Assembly: GCA_023253245.1 (NCBI GenBank)
Contig: JALRHB010000063.1
Span: forward strand, 1-7,501
Direction: 5' to 3'
Length of the DNA: 7,501 bases
Origin: Polynucleobacter sp.
Lineage (GTDB): Bacteria; Pseudomonadota; Gammaproteobacteria; Burkholderiales; Burkholderiaceae
Part shown: piece after piece, positions 1 through 6,442 of the stretch
Numbering within the stretch: the stretch's first letter is position 1
How the letters are laid out: the number at the start of each line of letters is the position of its first letter
Notes under the pieces: generated by a model
Seen by the model: only the letters and a program-made list of their open reading frames with translations
Told to the model about the DNA's origin: nothing
The model's database searches: none
Made by a program: the position numbers and the translations under genes

Positions 1-819
1 ATTGCGCATCAATTGATATTCTTTATCTGTTAATGTTTGAGCAGGTGCTACCGTTATCGAGTCGCCAGTGTGCACACCCATAGGATCTAAGTTTTCAATC
101 GAGCACACAATAATGCAGTTATCAGCCCGGTCGCGCACCACTTCCATCTCAAATTCTTTCCAACCCAAGAGAGACTCTTCAATTAAGAGCTCACGGGTTG
201 GCGACAAATCTAGTCCGCGCTTACAAATCTCCTCGAACTCTTCACGGTTATAGGCAATCCCACCACCAGACCCACCCATTGTGAAAGAAGGTCGAATGAC
301 TACTGGAAAACCAAGACCACCAGTTTCTTTTTGAATACGTTGTTGCACTTCATGGGCTTCATCCATCGAATGCGCAATACCAGATTTAGCAGAACCTAAA
401 CCAATCTTGGTCATGGCATCTTTAAATTTCTGGCGATCCTCTGCCTTATCAATCGCCTCAGGAGATGCGCCAATTAATTCACAGCCATATTTTTTAAGAA
501 TTCCATGGCGATGCAAATCAAGCGCGCAGTTCAAGGCGGTCTGCCCACCCATTGTCGGTAAAATCGCATCCGGTCTCTCGGTAGCAATGATGCGCTCTAC
601 TACCTCCCAGGTGATGGGCTCAATGTAGGTCACATCAGCCATCTCGGGATCAGTCATGATGGTGGCAGGATTACTGTTAACCAAAATAACTTTGTAACCC
701 TCATCGCGCAACGCTTTACAAGCCTGCGCTCCAGAATAATCAAACTCACACGCTTGCCCGATAACAATGGGACCAGCACCAATAATGAGGATGCTCTTAA
801 TGTCGCTACGCTTAGGCAT
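1..819 (-). CDS. carB: Carbamoyl-phosphate synthase large subunit, N-terminal 273 codons (cut by window edge)
   Basis: CarB is the large subunit of carbamoyl-phosphate synthetase. It uses ammonia supplied by CarA, bicarbonate and two ATP to make carbamoyl phosphate for arginine and pyrimidine synthesis in the cytoplasm. The reading frame is open from the ATG at 819 to base 1, giving exactly 273 codons of a protein that is normally about 1,070-1,080 residues. Visible are the amino-terminal MPKRSDIKSILIIGAGPIVI with the family GQACEFDYSG segment (21-30), the GGQTALN segment (91-97) and the first ATP-grasp domain. In that domain Arg129, Arg176 (IRPSFTMGGSGGG loop, 175-187) and Glu215 (IEESLLG) sit at the expected nucleotide-binding positions. 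The start codon overlaps the carA stop by one base (TAATG) and has a strong Shine-Dalgarno sequence, so translation is probably coupled to carA to keep subunits balanced. No defect is seen. The second half of the gene lies outside the window. Confidence 0.98.
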   Translation of the reverse strand, partial: MPKRSDIKSILIIGAGPIVIGQACEFDYSGAQACKALRDEGYKVILVNSNPATIMTDPEMADVTYIEPITWEVVERIIATERPDAILPTMGGQTALNCALDLHRHGILKKYGCELIGASPEAIDKAEDRQKFKDAMTKIGLGSAKSGIAHSMDEAHEVQQRIQKETGGLGFPVVIRPSFTMGGSGGGIAYNREEFEEICKRGLDLSPTRELLIEESLLGWKEFEMEVVRDRADNCIIVCSIENLDPMGVHTGDSITVAPAQTLTDKEYQLMRN

Positions 820-2021
820 TATTTGCCCTCCTTCTTAGCAGCATCGTTAGCATTCATCAACTCCACAAAACGATCAAATAAATAAGCAATATCATGCGGC
901 CCGGGAGAGGCTTCTGGATGCCCTTGGAAGCACAAGGCAGGTTTATCTTTCCAAGCTAATCCTTGGAGAGATCCATCAAACAAAGAAACATGGGTGACGC
1001 GAATATTGTCAGGCAATGAATTGGCATCAACAGCAAAACCATGGTTTTGCGAAGTAATGGCTACGCGCCCAGTATCCAAATCTTTTACTGGATGGTTGGC
1101 CCCATGGTGGCCAAACTTCATTTTCAAGGTTTTAGCGCCCGCAGCGAGGCCCATAATTTGATGGCCTAAGCAAATACCAAAGGTGGGAACACCCCTTTCA
1201 ATAATTTCTTTTGCTGCAGCAATAGCGTAGTCACAAGGCCCAGGATCACCAGGGCCGTTGGAGAAAAAGACACCATCGGGATTCATGGCGAATACTTCGG
1301 CTGCGCTAGTTTGCGCTGGCACAATTGTGAGCTCACAAGCCCGCTCAGTGAGCATACGCAAAATATTGCGCTTTACACCAAAGTCGTAGGCGACAACCTT
1401 CTTAACTGGCTTGGAGGAATCTAAGGTTCTGTAAGCAGGCTTACCATTTGGGCCATGTAAATCCCACTCTGCCTCACGCCATTGATATGGGGTTTTAGTC
1501 GTAACCACTTTGGCAAGGTCTAAGCCGGCCATTCCAGGAAAGGCTTTAGCCAATTTCAGGGCTTTGCCACCCAAAGCTTCGATGTCGTCGCCCATCTTGC
1601 CAGCAACAATTGCGCCTGACTGCGCTCCCTTGTCACGCAAAATGCGGGTCAATTTTCGGGTATCAATTCCAGAAATGCCTACTACCCCCGCCTTTGAGAG
1701 GTAAGCATCCAAGCTTTCTTCGGATCTAAAGTTAGAAACCCGCTTAGCGAGGTCTTTTACAACCAGCCCCGCCGCATGAATTTGGCCGGACTCAGCATCT
1801 TGAGCGTTTACCCCAACATTACCAATATGGGGATAGGTCAAGGTAACAATTTGACGAGAATAACTTGGATCAGTAACGATCTCTTGATAGCCAGTCAATG
1901 CAGTATTAAACACAACTTCCCCAGCAGTTTCGCCAGGAGCGCCAATACTGAGACCGGGGAATAAAGTGCCGTCGGCTAAAGCCAATACGGCGGGAGGAAA
2001 AGAAGGAAGCAAGGGTGACAA
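819..2021 (-). CDS. carA: Carbamoyl-phosphate synthase small (glutamine amidotransferase) subunit
   Basis: CarA hydrolyses glutamine and channels the ammonia to CarB. The 400-residue product has the small-chain amino-terminal domain (about 8-150; LALADGTLFPG, VFNTALTGYQEI, DPSYSRQIVTLTYPHIGN) followed by a class I glutamine amidotransferase domain (about 207-390). The catalytic triad is visible: Cys284 in FGICLGHQIMGLA, with His368 and Glu370 in GHPEASPGPHD. SNGPGDP (254-260) is also present. Family length is usually about 375-400. No in-frame ATG exists between the upstream stop (TGA at 2054-2052) and the conserved sequence, so initiation must be non-ATG. TTG at 2021 is preferred because GGAG (2030-2027) sits 5 bases upstream. 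TTG at 2012 would give MLPSFPPAVL, closer to the usual family amino terminus, but has no nearby Shine-Dalgarno. The ATG at 2026 is out of frame. It is first in the operon with carB, and its promoter should lie in the gap after prpE. Confidence 0.97.
   Translation of the reverse strand: MSPLLPSFPPAVLALADGTLFPGLSIGAPGETAGEVVFNTALTGYQEIVTDPSYSRQIVTLTYPHIGNVGVNAQDAESGQIHAAGLVVKDLAKRVSNFRSEESLDAYLSKAGVVGISGIDTRKLTRILRDKGAQSGAIVAGKMGDDIEALGGKALKLAKAFPGMAGLDLAKVVTTKTPYQWREAEWDLHGPNGKPAYRTLDSSKPVKKVVAYDFGVKRNILRMLTERACELTIVPAQTSAAEVFAMNPDGVFFSNGPGDPGPCDYAIAAAKEIIERGVPTFGICLGHQIMGLAAGAKTLKMKFGHHGANHPVKDLDTGRVAITSQNHGFAVDANSLPDNIRVTHVSLFDGSLQGLAWKDKPALCFQGHPEASPGPHDIAYLFDRFVELMNANDAAKKEGK
827..833 (-). 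promoter_or_regulatory. Strong ribosome binding site of carB inside the carA 3' end
   Basis: Read on the minus strand this is AAGGAGG, a near-full anti-16S match, followed by 7 bases and then the carB ATG at 819. It lies within the last codons of carA. It fixes the carB start and supports translation of carB at the TAATG junction, either by coupling or by independent initiation. Confidence 0.85.
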
Positions 2022-2026
2022 ACCAT

Positions 2027-2030
2027 CTCC
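2027..2030 (-). promoter_or_regulatory. Candidate ribosome binding site deciding the carA TTG start
   Basis: Minus-strand GGAG followed by 5 bases and the TTG at 2021. The other in-frame TTG at 2012 would be 14 bases away, too far for normal use. The match is only four bases, so this supports the longer start without proving it. Confidence 0.5.
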
Positions 2031-2138
2031 AGTCCCTGCTCCATCCGACGCTCAACACCCCAAAAAGACCAACCCAGGAATGTTTGTGCGGGAGGTGAGT
2101 GTCTTTAAGCGCTAGGGTAATTTAATAAGTTTCGAACC

Positions 2139-2152
2139 TATCAATGATACCA
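2139..2152 (-). promoter_or_regulatory. Possible extended -10 element and small palindrome upstream of carA
   Basis: Read on the minus strand, 2152-2144 is TGG followed by TATCAT: an extended TG motif plus five of six bases of the sigma-70 -10 consensus. It would place the transcript start near 2137 and give a leader of about 115 bases before the carA TTG. No good -35 is seen at 16-18 bases; the 17-base position reads AAGGGC. The -10 overlaps an 11-base perfect palindrome, TATCA-T-TGATA (2149-2139), that could bind a repressor. I see no clear ArgR or PurR consensus box in the gap. Promoter assignment is tentative. Confidence 0.3.
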
Positions 2153-2200
2153 GTTTTGCACCCTAAGCCCTTGAATCCCCAGCCAATTAGGCTCAAAAGC

Positions 2201-2238
2201 AAATTACCCCATCGGCCCTAGGACTAATGGGGTAATTT
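2201..2238 (-). terminator. Likely intrinsic terminator of prpE
   Basis: A perfect 12-base inverted repeat, AAATTACCCCAT at 2201-2212 and ATGGGGTAATTT at 2227-2238, encloses a 14-base loop. It begins 29 bases after the prpE stop codon in the direction of prpE transcription. In minus-strand RNA the stem ends in UUU, then GC, then UUUU, so the U tract is broken but present. The stem has a G/C core of only four pairs and the loop is rather large. This is the only strong hairpin in the gap between prpE and carA. Confidence 0.6.
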
Positions 2239-2267
2239 TCACATCCCAAGCTTAAATGCTTAAACCT

Positions 2268-4154
2268 TTACTTAGCCTTTGCGCTTTGTTCGATGATGGC
2301 CTTAATTTGAGCTAAAACAGTTTGATCTTCCATAGTGCTGATATCACCAGGATCGCGCCCTTCAGCAACAGCCTGAAGAGCACGTCGCACAATCTTGCCT
2401 GAGCGTGTCTTAGGCAAGGCGGAAACCACATAAACTCGACCAGGACGAGCAATCGCGCCCAGAGTACTGTCTACAGTTTTCATGCATTCCGCCTCTAAAG
2501 TTGCAGTATTGGAAGAATCCTTCGGAATGACAAAGGCAATTGCCGCCTGTCCTTTGAGTTTATCTTCAATACCAACCACTGCTACCTCGGAGATGTTTGG
2601 ATGACCTGAAATACTCTCCTCGATCTCACGGGTGCCAAGACGATGGCCGGCAACGTTAATAACGTCATCAGTTCTGCCCAAAATGAAGAAGTAACCATCA
2701 TCATCCTTGATGCCCCAATCAAAGGTAGAGTAAATTGTTTTGCCTGGAATTGTCTCCCAATAAGTGCTAACAAAACGCTTGTCATCACCCCAAACGGTTT
2801 GCATGCAACCTGGAGGTAATGGGCCTTCAATGGCAATAACACCCTTCTTGTCAGAACCCAACTCTTCTGAAGTTGCATCATCTAAAAGTTTCATGTTGTA
2901 ACCAAAAGAAGGAACGCCTGGCGAGCCAAATTTATGAGGCATGATCTCCACACCACGCTGAATAGCCAGCATTGGCCAACCGGTTTCAGTTTGCCAGTAG
3001 TTATCTACAATCGGCTTCTTGATGGCATCATGGATCCAGCTAGCAGTAGGCTCATCCAAAGGCTCGCCCGCTAAAAATAATGCGCGCAATGTAGAGAGAT
3101 CATATTTACTCAGGTAAGCAGGATCTTGCTTCTTCAGAACGCGGACTGCGGTTGGTGCCGAGAACATCACTGAGACCTTGTATTTCTCTACCAACTTCCA
3201 CCAGATACCAGCATCTGGGCTAAGCGGTGTTCCCTCATACATGATTGTTGCCATACCATTGAGTAAAGGACCATAGATGATGTAGCTATGGCCAACAACC
3301 CATCCAATATCAGAAGTGGTGAACATTGTTTCACCTGGCTTGCCACAGAAGATATGGTTCATGGTGGACATTAAGGCAACTGCGTAGCCACCCGTATCGC
3401 GCTGAACCCCTTTAGGCTTGCCAGTGGTTCCAGAGGTATACAAAATGTAAGAAGGATGGGTAGCATCAACCCACTCTATTGGCACCAAATCATTAATGTG
3501 TTTTTGACGCTCAGTCGCGTAATCTAAATCACGCCCAGCTACGGTAGTGAACTCTGTTAAGCCGCGATTGACGATCAATACTTTTTCAGGCTTGTAGCTT
3601 GCCAGCGTAATAGCCTCATCAAGTAATGGCTTATAGGGAACAGATTTGCCACCACGAGAGCCTGCCTCTGATGTCACAATCATCTTCGGCTTAGCATCAT
3701 CAATACGTGAAGCCAAGCTATGCGATGCAAAGCCACCAAATACGACTGAATGGATAGCACCAATTCTTGCGCAGGCCAGCATAGCAAAACAGGCTTCCGC
3801 AATCATCGGCATATAAATCAAAACACGATCGCCTTTTTGCACACCGTTTGCCTTGTAGATGGCAGCCATACGATTCACTTCTTCGTAGAGCTCTTTAAAT
3901 GTGTATGCCTTTTCAACATTGGTTTCTGTTGAGACAGCTACAAGTGCAATTTGGTCAGCGCGGTCTGCAAGGTGACGATCGACTGCGTTGTAACAGAGGT
4001 TGGTTAACCCACCTTCAAACCATTTTGCAAATGGTGGGTTCGCGTAGTTCAGAACCTTGTTATATGGCTTTTCCCAATGAATGAGTTTTGCCTGCTCTCC
4101 CCAGAAGCCGTCTGGGTCTTTAATGGAGCGTTCGTGTTCTGATTTATAGGACAT
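2268..4154 (-). CDS. prpE: Propionyl-CoA synthetase (propionate-CoA ligase)
   Basis: PrpE activates propionate with ATP and CoA through a propionyl-AMP intermediate, feeding the 2-methylcitrate cycle or related routes. The product is 628 residues from the chosen start, the usual ANL-family length. Counting from that start, the P-loop YTSGTTGKPKG is at 239-249, the adenylate-binding YWQTETG at 386-392, the hinge and downstream region STFDWGIKDDDGYFFILGRT at about 476-495, VINVAGHRLGTREIEE at 498-513, and the C-terminal catalytic lysine in PKTRSGKI is Lys587. QRDTGGYAVAL after the P-loop and SRGGKSVPYKPLLDEA favour PrpE over acetyl-CoA synthetase, although acetate may also be used. ATG at 4154 (MSYKSEHE) is preferred over the in-frame TTG two codons upstream, because AGG lies 6 bases before the ATG and directly abuts the TTG. 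No prpB, prpC or prpD lies nearby. The gene follows mltD by 36 bases and may be co-transcribed with it. The catalytic lysine is the known acylation-control site in this family. Confidence 0.93.
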   Translation of the reverse strand: MSYKSEHERSIKDPDGFWGEQAKLIHWEKPYNKVLNYANPPFAKWFEGGLTNLCYNAVDRHLADRADQIALVAVSTETNVEKAYTFKELYEEVNRMAAIYKANGVQKGDRVLIYMPMIAEACFAMLACARIGAIHSVVFGGFASHSLASRIDDAKPKMIVTSEAGSRGGKSVPYKPLLDEAITLASYKPEKVLIVNRGLTEFTTVAGRDLDYATERQKHINDLVPIEWVDATHPSYILYTSGTTGKPKGVQRDTGGYAVALMSTMNHIFCGKPGETMFTTSDIGWVVGHSYIIYGPLLNGMATIMYEGTPLSPDAGIWWKLVEKYKVSVMFSAPTAVRVLKKQDPAYLSKYDLSTLRALFLAGEPLDEPTASWIHDAIKKPIVDNYWQTETGWPMLAIQRGVEIMPHKFGSPGVPSFGYNMKLLDDATSEELGSDKKGVIAIEGPLPPGCMQTVWGDDKRFVSTYWETIPGKTIYSTFDWGIKDDDGYFFILGRTDDVINVAGHRLGTREIEESISGHPNISEVAVVGIEDKLKGQAAIAFVIPKDSSNTATLEAECMKTVDSTLGAIARPGRVYVVSALPKTRSGKIVRRALQAVAEGRDPGDISTMEDQTVLAQIKAIIEQSAKAK

Positions 4155-4190
4155 GGTCAACCTAAATGAAGTAAGTTAAAGATTCTGGAA

Positions 4191-5597
4191 TCACTGAATT
4201 TTGCTAACCCCCTTGGCCGCTGTTGTCTTAACTGTGGGGCTAGTAGCTTTCGTAGACCCATTTTTCGCAGAATTTGCAAGCCCTGTCGATGCGTGTTTAT
4301 GCTGAGATGGCGCAGCATTCGGGGTAGATTTGCCCTTGCTTACGGTCTTTGTAGACTTTGCTGAACGACATTTGACTCCTTTTGCACATTTTTTAGGCGT
4401 TGGAGCTGGCTTAACAAGGCTTAAATTGGCGTTTTCAGCCATCGCAACAGAAATATCCCCTGCATTTTGATTGGTTTTAGGAATAAGAACGGTTGAGCCT
4501 GCCCGGATACGCATGCCCTTAGGTATGCCATTGATCTCTCTCAGAGCCTGCGCGTCAACACCTAAGGTCTTTGCGGCCTTATCTACAGTCTCTGTTCTAG
4601 AAATCCGCACCGCAGTCCAAGTGGAAAGAGGTTTAGTGTACTTTTTAAGATTCTCCTGGAAGACCTCGGCATGACCAAAAGGCAGCAATATCTGCTGATT
4701 AGCATTACTCAAAATCACAGGCTTATTAAATGAAGGGTTGAGATTGTGGAACTCTTCCGCAGGAATTTCAGCCAACTTGATTGCGAGATCAACATCAATA
4801 TCACTACCCACATCAACTGCAACAAAATATGGGTGATTTTCTAGTTCAGGCAGTACGATTCCATAAGCCTGAGGATCTAGAACAATTTGTCGATATGCCA
4901 TGAGCTTAGGAACATAGTTTCTAGTCTCTTTAGGCATCTTCAAACTTAAATAGTCTGTTGGCAATCCAGCAGCTAAATTACGTTTCTGCGCCTTAGCAAC
5001 GTTTCCAGCGCCCCAGTTATAAGCTGCTAGGGCTAGGTCCCAGCTACCAAACTGATTGTGCAAACGTTGCAAGTAATCCAAAGCAGCATCTGTTGATTGC
5101 AACACATCCCTTCGCTCATCACGAAAAACATTTTGCGTCAATTGAAAATCTTTTCCAGTAGCAGGCATGAATTGCCATAAACCAACCGCCTTAGCACTTG
5201 ATTTTGCATTCGTAACAAACGCGCTCTCAACAAATGGCAATAATGCAATCTCCATTGGCATATTGCGCTCTTGCACTTCTTGCACGATATAAAACAGGTA
5301 GCGTGAAGAGCGAGCCATGGAACGGTGAACATAATCCGGTCTCTCGCTAAGCCAGCGAACCTGCTCAATCTCCAAGGGAGTATTCATGGGCTCCATCTGG
5401 AACCCATCACGAATACGAATCCATAAATTACTTGATGGCGCGTAGATGCCGCTCACAGATTGATCTTTTAGATTAACCCTCTTGGCCTTGGCCGCTCTGG
5501 GATCTGAGCGACCAGTGGAATCTGAGGACCAATCTCCCGTGCTAGCGCAACCTGACAAAACGGCAACCAAAATGATGGCCGCATAGCGCCAGAACAT
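4191..5597 (-). CDS. mltD: Membrane-bound lytic murein transglycosylase D (lipoprotein)
   Basis: MltD cleaves the glycan strands of peptidoglycan, releasing 1,6-anhydro-muropeptides, and is anchored as a lipoprotein, normally in the outer membrane. The 468-residue product starts with a short positively charged segment and hydrophobic stretch ending in the lipobox LSGC, so Cys17 should be lipidated. The SLT goose-lysozyme-like domain spans about 95-240: catalytic Glu124 in LPFVESAF, then GLWQFMP (139-145) and AAYNWGAGNV (191-200). A degenerate LysM-like segment (about 255-308, with LNPSF and ILLP) precedes a clearer LysM (about 327-374). The last 94 residues are a Lys/Ala/Ser/Thr-rich low-complexity tail with two cysteines (404, 410). 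ATG at 5597 is preferred over ATG at 5615, since GGAAGGA (5613-5607) lies 9 bases before it and it gives a normal signal peptide. It overlaps the gloB stop by one base (TGATG), implying translational coupling. Confidence 0.93.
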   Translation of the reverse strand: MFWRYAAIILVAVLSGCASTGDWSSDSTGRSDPRAAKAKRVNLKDQSVSGIYAPSSNLWIRIRDGFQMEPMNTPLEIEQVRWLSERPDYVHRSMARSSRYLFYIVQEVQERNMPMEIALLPFVESAFVTNAKSSAKAVGLWQFMPATGKDFQLTQNVFRDERRDVLQSTDAALDYLQRLHNQFGSWDLALAAYNWGAGNVAKAQKRNLAAGLPTDYLSLKMPKETRNYVPKLMAYRQIVLDPQAYGIVLPELENHPYFVAVDVGSDIDVDLAIKLAEIPAEEFHNLNPSFNKPVILSNANQQILLPFGHAEVFQENLKKYTKPLSTWTAVRISRTETVDKAAKTLGVDAQALREINGIPKGMRIRAGSTVLIPKTNQNAGDISVAMAENANLSLVKPAPTPKKCAKGVKCRSAKSTKTVSKGKSTPNAAPSQHKHASTGLANSAKNGSTKATSPTVKTTAAKGVSKIQ

Positions 5598-6406
5598 CAG
5601 AATCGATCCTTCCATGCACGAATGACTGCTAGAACATGCGCAGGACTAGGCAAGGATTTTTCACCAGAAATTTGCAAGGCCGCGTCCTGAACATCTTTTT
5701 GGTCACAGCGCATGAACGGATTTACCTGCAACTCCTGACCAATCGTTGTTGGCAAGGTAGGCAGACCCTGGTCACGAAGGGCCTTAGCATTTTCTGCCCA
5801 AGTAATAAGATTGGCGTTATTTGGCTCGACTGCCAGCGCAAAACGAATGTTTGACAATGTGTATTCATGGGTGCAATACACCAAAGTGTTTTTAGGCAAG
5901 GCAATAAATTTAGCCAAAGATTGACTCATTTGAGTTGGCGTACCCTCAAATAAACGACCGCAGCCACAAGCAAATAAAGTATCTCCACAGAACAACATAG
6001 GTTCCACTACGTTGGCCTGCATATTTGCAAAATAAGCAATGTGACTTAGGGTGTGTCCAGGAACCTCAAATACCTCAAAACTAATTCGAGGCTTAGCAAT
6101 CTCTAACTTGTCGCCCTGAAATAAGCCATTTGTTCTTCCTGGGATTTCTATTGAAGCTGGGCCATAAACCGGAATTTCTGGGCCGAGGGTTTGCAAAAGT
6201 TGCAAGATGCCGCCAGTATGGTCTGCATGGTGGTGAGTAATTAGAATACCCGTCAAGACAAGCTTTTGCTGCTCCAGGTATTGCAAGACTGGGCTAGCAT
6301 CACCTGGATCAACAACTAAGGCAGATTGACCATCATGAATACACCAGATGTAATTGTCATCAAAAGCCGGTATCGGCCACACGTGCAATAAAGTATTCTT
6401 ATTCAT
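5597..6406 (-). CDS. gloB: Hydroxyacylglutathione hydrolase (glyoxalase II)
   Basis: GloB hydrolyses S-D-lactoylglutathione to D-lactate and glutathione, the second step of glutathione-dependent methylglyoxal detoxification in the cytoplasm. The 269-residue product is near the usual 250-270. It has the metallo-beta-lactamase fold signature THHHADH (57-63) and the remaining metal ligands His118 (PGHTLSH), Asp142 (CGDTLF) and His180 (CTHEYT), so the two-metal site is complete. GCGRLFEGT (148-156) and the C-terminal NPFMR (229-233) are glyoxalase II hallmarks that separate it from generic metallo-hydrolases. The only sensible start is ATG at 6406, which has no clear Shine-Dalgarno. It is divergent from the methyltransferase-like gene with a 6-base gap and is followed by mltD with a one-base overlap. 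No gloA lies in the window. Confidence 0.96.
   Translation of the reverse strand: MNKNTLLHVWPIPAFDDNYIWCIHDGQSALVVDPGDASPVLQYLEQQKLVLTGILITHHHADHTGGILQLLQTLGPEIPVYGPASIEIPGRTNGLFQGDKLEIAKPRISFEVFEVPGHTLSHIAYFANMQANVVEPMLFCGDTLFACGCGRLFEGTPTQMSQSLAKFIALPKNTLVYCTHEYTLSNIRFALAVEPNNANLITWAENAKALRDQGLPTLPTTIGQELQVNPFMRCDQKDVQDAALQISGEKSLPSPAHVLAVIRAWKDRF
5607..5613 (-). promoter_or_regulatory. Ribosome binding site of mltD within the gloB 3' end
   Basis: Minus-strand GGAAGGA ends 9 bases before the ATG at 5597, inside the last codons of gloB. It argues for the shorter mltD start, because the ATG at 5615 would overlap this site and lacks an equivalent one. Confidence 0.65.
6326..6354 (+). promoter_or_regulatory. 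Candidate sigma-70 promoter for the methyltransferase-rnhA pair, inside gloB
   Basis: TTGACC (6326-6331; five of six) and TGTAAT (6349-6354; five of six) are separated by the optimal 17 bases. Transcription would start near 6361, about 52 bases before the ATG at 6413, antisense to the first codons of gloB. It is the best plus-strand promoter-like pattern I see upstream of this gene, but it sits in coding sequence. Confidence 0.4.
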
Positions 6407-6442
6407 AAGCCGATGATACCAACCCCACCCTCTTTATCTCAG
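6407..6442 (-). promoter_or_regulatory. Candidate gloB promoter giving a leaderless mRNA
   Basis: On the minus strand, CTGAGA (6442-6437; four of six -35 bases) is followed by 18 bases ending in the extended TGG and then TATCAT (6418-6413; five of six -10 bases). Six bases, CGGCTT, separate it from the gloB ATG at 6406, so transcription would begin at or within a base or two of the A of that ATG. The absence of a Shine-Dalgarno upstream of gloB fits. The -10 coincides with the ATGATA that starts the divergent gene. This rests on pattern matching alone, and part of the match could be coincidence. Confidence 0.4.

Noticed and set aside
2248..2264. Direct repeat GCTTAAA (2250-2256, 2258-2264) with a four-base AAGC/GCTT inverted repeat just after the prpE stop
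   Set aside because: Too short and AT-rich to separate from chance, with no other sign of an attachment site or mobile element end.
2582..2881. A 99-codon minus-strand open frame overlapping prpE
   Set aside because: It lies wholly inside the well-supported prpE frame, has no recognisable domain and looks like an out-of-frame shadow.
2268..4154. Acetyl-CoA synthetase (acs) as the identity of this gene
   Set aside because: QRDTGGYAVAL after the P-loop, the SRGGKSVPYKPLLDEA segment and the 628-residue length fit PrpE better; side activity on acetate is not excluded.
4181..4192. GATTC-TG-GAATC as a terminator between mltD and prpE
   Set aside because: A five-base stem with a two-base loop and no T run is too weak for an intrinsic terminator.
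5598..5615. Start of mltD at the ATG at 5615 (six extra residues, MEGSIL)
   Set aside because: This start lies on the Shine-Dalgarno-like GGAAGGA, overlaps gloB more deeply, and adds an acidic residue before the signal peptide; the ATG at 5597 is better placed.
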